A stretch of 64,000 nucleotides of DNA from Microvirga sp. Lineage in GTDB: Bacteria > Pseudomonadota > Alphaproteobacteria > Rhizobiales > Beijerinckiaceae. The notes below the pieces were generated by a model. That model made no database searches. It had not been told where the DNA came from and was given only the letters and a program-made list of their open reading frames with translations. Location of the stretch: the NCBI RefSeq assembly GCF_014699075.1, contig NZ_JACXAB010000005.1, forward strand, positions 307,518-371,517, given 5' to 3'. The position numbers and the translations under genes are program-made. Numbering within the stretch: the first letter of the stretch is position 1; every line of letters begins with the position of its first letter. This document shows, one piece after another, positions 62,787 through 64,000 of this stretch.

Positions 62787-64000
62787 ATGATTTTGAATCC
62801 CGGTGTCGCTCCGAGCGGCAACTTCTCGTTGTCTAATTGGAAAATCACTCTTCCAGTCGATGCCTCCGGCACGATCAGCGGCACGGCCACCGAGATCAAA
62901 GCCCTCTCCGGATATCAGCACTCAAGTTATTTCTACACCGCCAGCGATGGAGCCATGGTGTTCTATGCTCCCGTCGATGGTGCAACAACGAGCGGCTCCA
63001 AGTATGCGCGCTCCGAGCTTCGGGAAATGAAAGGCGCTGCAAAGGCAGCCTGGAGCCTCAATGAGGGCGGTCTCCTGAATGCGACCCTTGAAGTCGATCA
63101 AGCTCCAGTTCGTTTCGATGGCTCTGCCGGACGAATCGTGGTTGGTCAGATCCATGGTCAAGACGACGAACTGATTCGCCTATACTGGGAAAACGGATCA
63201 GTTTACTTCGTCAACGACCGGGCAGGATTAGACAATTCAGAAACAACCTTCAAGCTTACAAACGGCATTGGCCAGACACCGAACGTATCCCTGAACGAGC
63301 GGTTTTCGTACATCATCGATGCAAAGGGTGACGACCTGAAGGTCAGCGTCCTGGCTGACGGTCAGACATACTCGTCCAGCACCCGCATCAATGACGTGTG
63401 GGATACAGATACGTTCTACTTCAAGGCCGGCACGTATCTTGGAGTGAACGAGACGCAGGGTTTCGGGGCAGGGCAGACTTCGTTCTATGCGCTGGACTTC
63501 AGCCATACCACGGACACCACCGGACTCACCGTGGTGTCGGATGCACCGATCTCGCTACGTCCCAGTACGTTGAAGGCAATCGAGAATATCGCAACCTGCG
63601 CCCTGCAGTACATCGCATCCTATAAGGATTTATCGAACGCCTTTGGCACGAATGCTGCTGACGGATGTAAGCATTTTTTCAACTATGGCCAGAGCGAAGG
63701 ACGCGGCCTCCTGTTCAATGGCCTTGAATACATTGCCTCTTATGATGATCTGACCTTAGTGTTTGGAGGAAATGCGGAGGCCGGGGCTGCGCACTACATC
63801 ACATATGGGCGCAATGAGAACCGCCAGATCACCTTCGATGGACTGGAATACATTGCGTCGCATGGTGATCTTATTCAAGCTTTCGGTGCGAATGCAGATG
63901 CCGGGTCTGCGCACTACATCACATATGGGCGCAATGAGAACCGCCAGATCACCTTCGATGGACTGGAATACATTGCGTCGCATGGTGATCTTATTCAAGC
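62787..64000 (+). CDS. PL7 alginate-lyase-type protein with C-terminal repeats (incomplete at window end)
   Basis: At least 404 residues are encoded, with no stop before the window ends. Residues about 10-245 form a polysaccharide lyase family 7 domain: NWKITLPVD near 17, R75-S-E-L-R-E80, the catalytic Q121-I-H123, and Y211-F-K-A-G-T-Y217. From about residue 270 there are 40-residue repeats (Y-I-A-S-Y/H-x-D-L-x-x-A-F-G-x-N-A-x-A-G-x-x-H-Y-I-T-Y-G-R-N-E-N-R); at least four are visible. There is no Sec signal, so export by a type I system is likely. The enzyme would cleave alginate or a related uronan. Confidence 0.9.
   Translation, partial: MILNPGVAPSGNFSLSNWKITLPVDASGTISGTATEIKALSGYQHSSYFYTASDGAMVFYAPVDGATTSGSKYARSELREMKGAAKAAWSLNEGGLLNATLEVDQAPVRFDGSAGRIVVGQIHGQDDELIRLYWENGSVYFVNDRAGLDNSETTFKLTNGIGQTPNVSLNERFSYIIDAKGDDLKVSVLADGQTYSSSTRINDVWDTDTFYFKAGTYLGVNETQGFGAGQTSFYALDFSHTTDTTGLTVVSDAPISLRPSTLKAIENIATCALQYIASYKDLSNAFGTNAADGCKHFFNYGQSEGRGLLFNGLEYIASYDDLTLVFGGNAEAGAAHYITYGRNENRQITFDGLEYIASHGDLIQAFGANADAGSAHYITYGRNENRQITFDGLEYIASHGDLIQ
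63784..64000 (+). repeat. 120-bp tandem repeat inside the lyase gene
   Basis: The 97 bases at 63904-64000 repeat 63784-63880 with one difference, and the period is exactly 120 bases (40 codons). The near identity at DNA level suggests recent duplication or gene conversion and makes the gene prone to copy-number change. The array probably continues beyond the window. Confidence 0.9.

Noticed and set aside
1..64000. CRISPR array
   Set aside because: The only regular short repeats (57457-57590) have 5-base spacers in a 21-base phase, far too short for CRISPR spacers, and no cas genes are present.

Overview
The window looks like the chromosome of an alphaproteobacterium of the order Hyphomicrobiales (Rhizobiales), probably near Microvirga/Methylobacteriaceae. 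The reasons are high GC, the types of housekeeping genes, and recurrent palindromic repeats that flank genes with a 'GTCATTCCGGGG ... CCCCGGAATGAC' pattern. The family placement is inference from sequence style; no database was searched.

1-21 kb is core genome: an SDR oxidoreductase, pdxH, a surface lipoprotein, a DnaJ-like co-chaperone, fabI, a histidine phosphatase, aroC, a ribB fused to an N-terminal helix-turn-helix, a histone-deacetylase-fold hydrolase, an L,D-transpeptidase, a MarR-patatin pair, a DUF898/M48/DUF1499 membrane operon, a metallo-beta-lactamase-fold hydrolase, bioY, a stress-type glycine-rich protein and DoxX. About 1.1 kb before aroC (7.04-8.17 kb) is packed with palindromic repeats.

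22.1-27.9 kb looks like a small decayed integrated element. A 63-bp copy of the 3' half of tRNA-Pro(CGG) lies at 22.12 kb and the intact tRNA at 27.82 kb. Between them are a transposase fragment, a VanZ-like protein, an RTX calcium-binding protein, small secreted or membrane proteins and a twice-frameshifted gene, but no integrase. tRNA-Gln(TTG) and an IS110-family transposase relic follow.

29.5-35.4 kb is surface/biofilm related: a Tyr/Asp-rich tandem-repeat protein, then a membrane-fusion protein joined to a GGDEF domain, followed by a cellulose-synthase-like GT2. The last two resemble the c-di-GMP-controlled bgsBA beta-glucan locus of Sinorhizobium meliloti. 36.0-45.2 kb is a sugar uptake and oxidation locus (ABC transporter, isomerase, Gfo/Idh/MocA dehydrogenase, ThuA) read leftwards. 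A divergent LacI regulator and a perfect LacI-type palindrome sit between the two arms. 45.5-48.7 kb carries a phosphomannomutase-type enzyme and a nucleotide-sugar dehydrogenase, plausibly supplying polysaccharide precursors. An eroded HlyD C-terminus follows.

49.4-62.4 kb is accessory. Its core is a translationally coupled trio (TerB-N/TerB-C protein, BrxD-like P-loop ATPase, Lhr-like helicase), which I read as a candidate DNA-processing or anti-phage module. Upstream lies an iteron-like array of five 16-bp repeats. Beyond it is a second cluster: a soluble FtsH-like AAA+ zinc protease between two proteins that resemble degenerate GIY-YIG folds, plus a small winged-helix-like protein. The window ends inside a PL7 alginate-lyase-type gene whose C-terminus is a run of 40-residue repeats that are nearly identical at DNA level.
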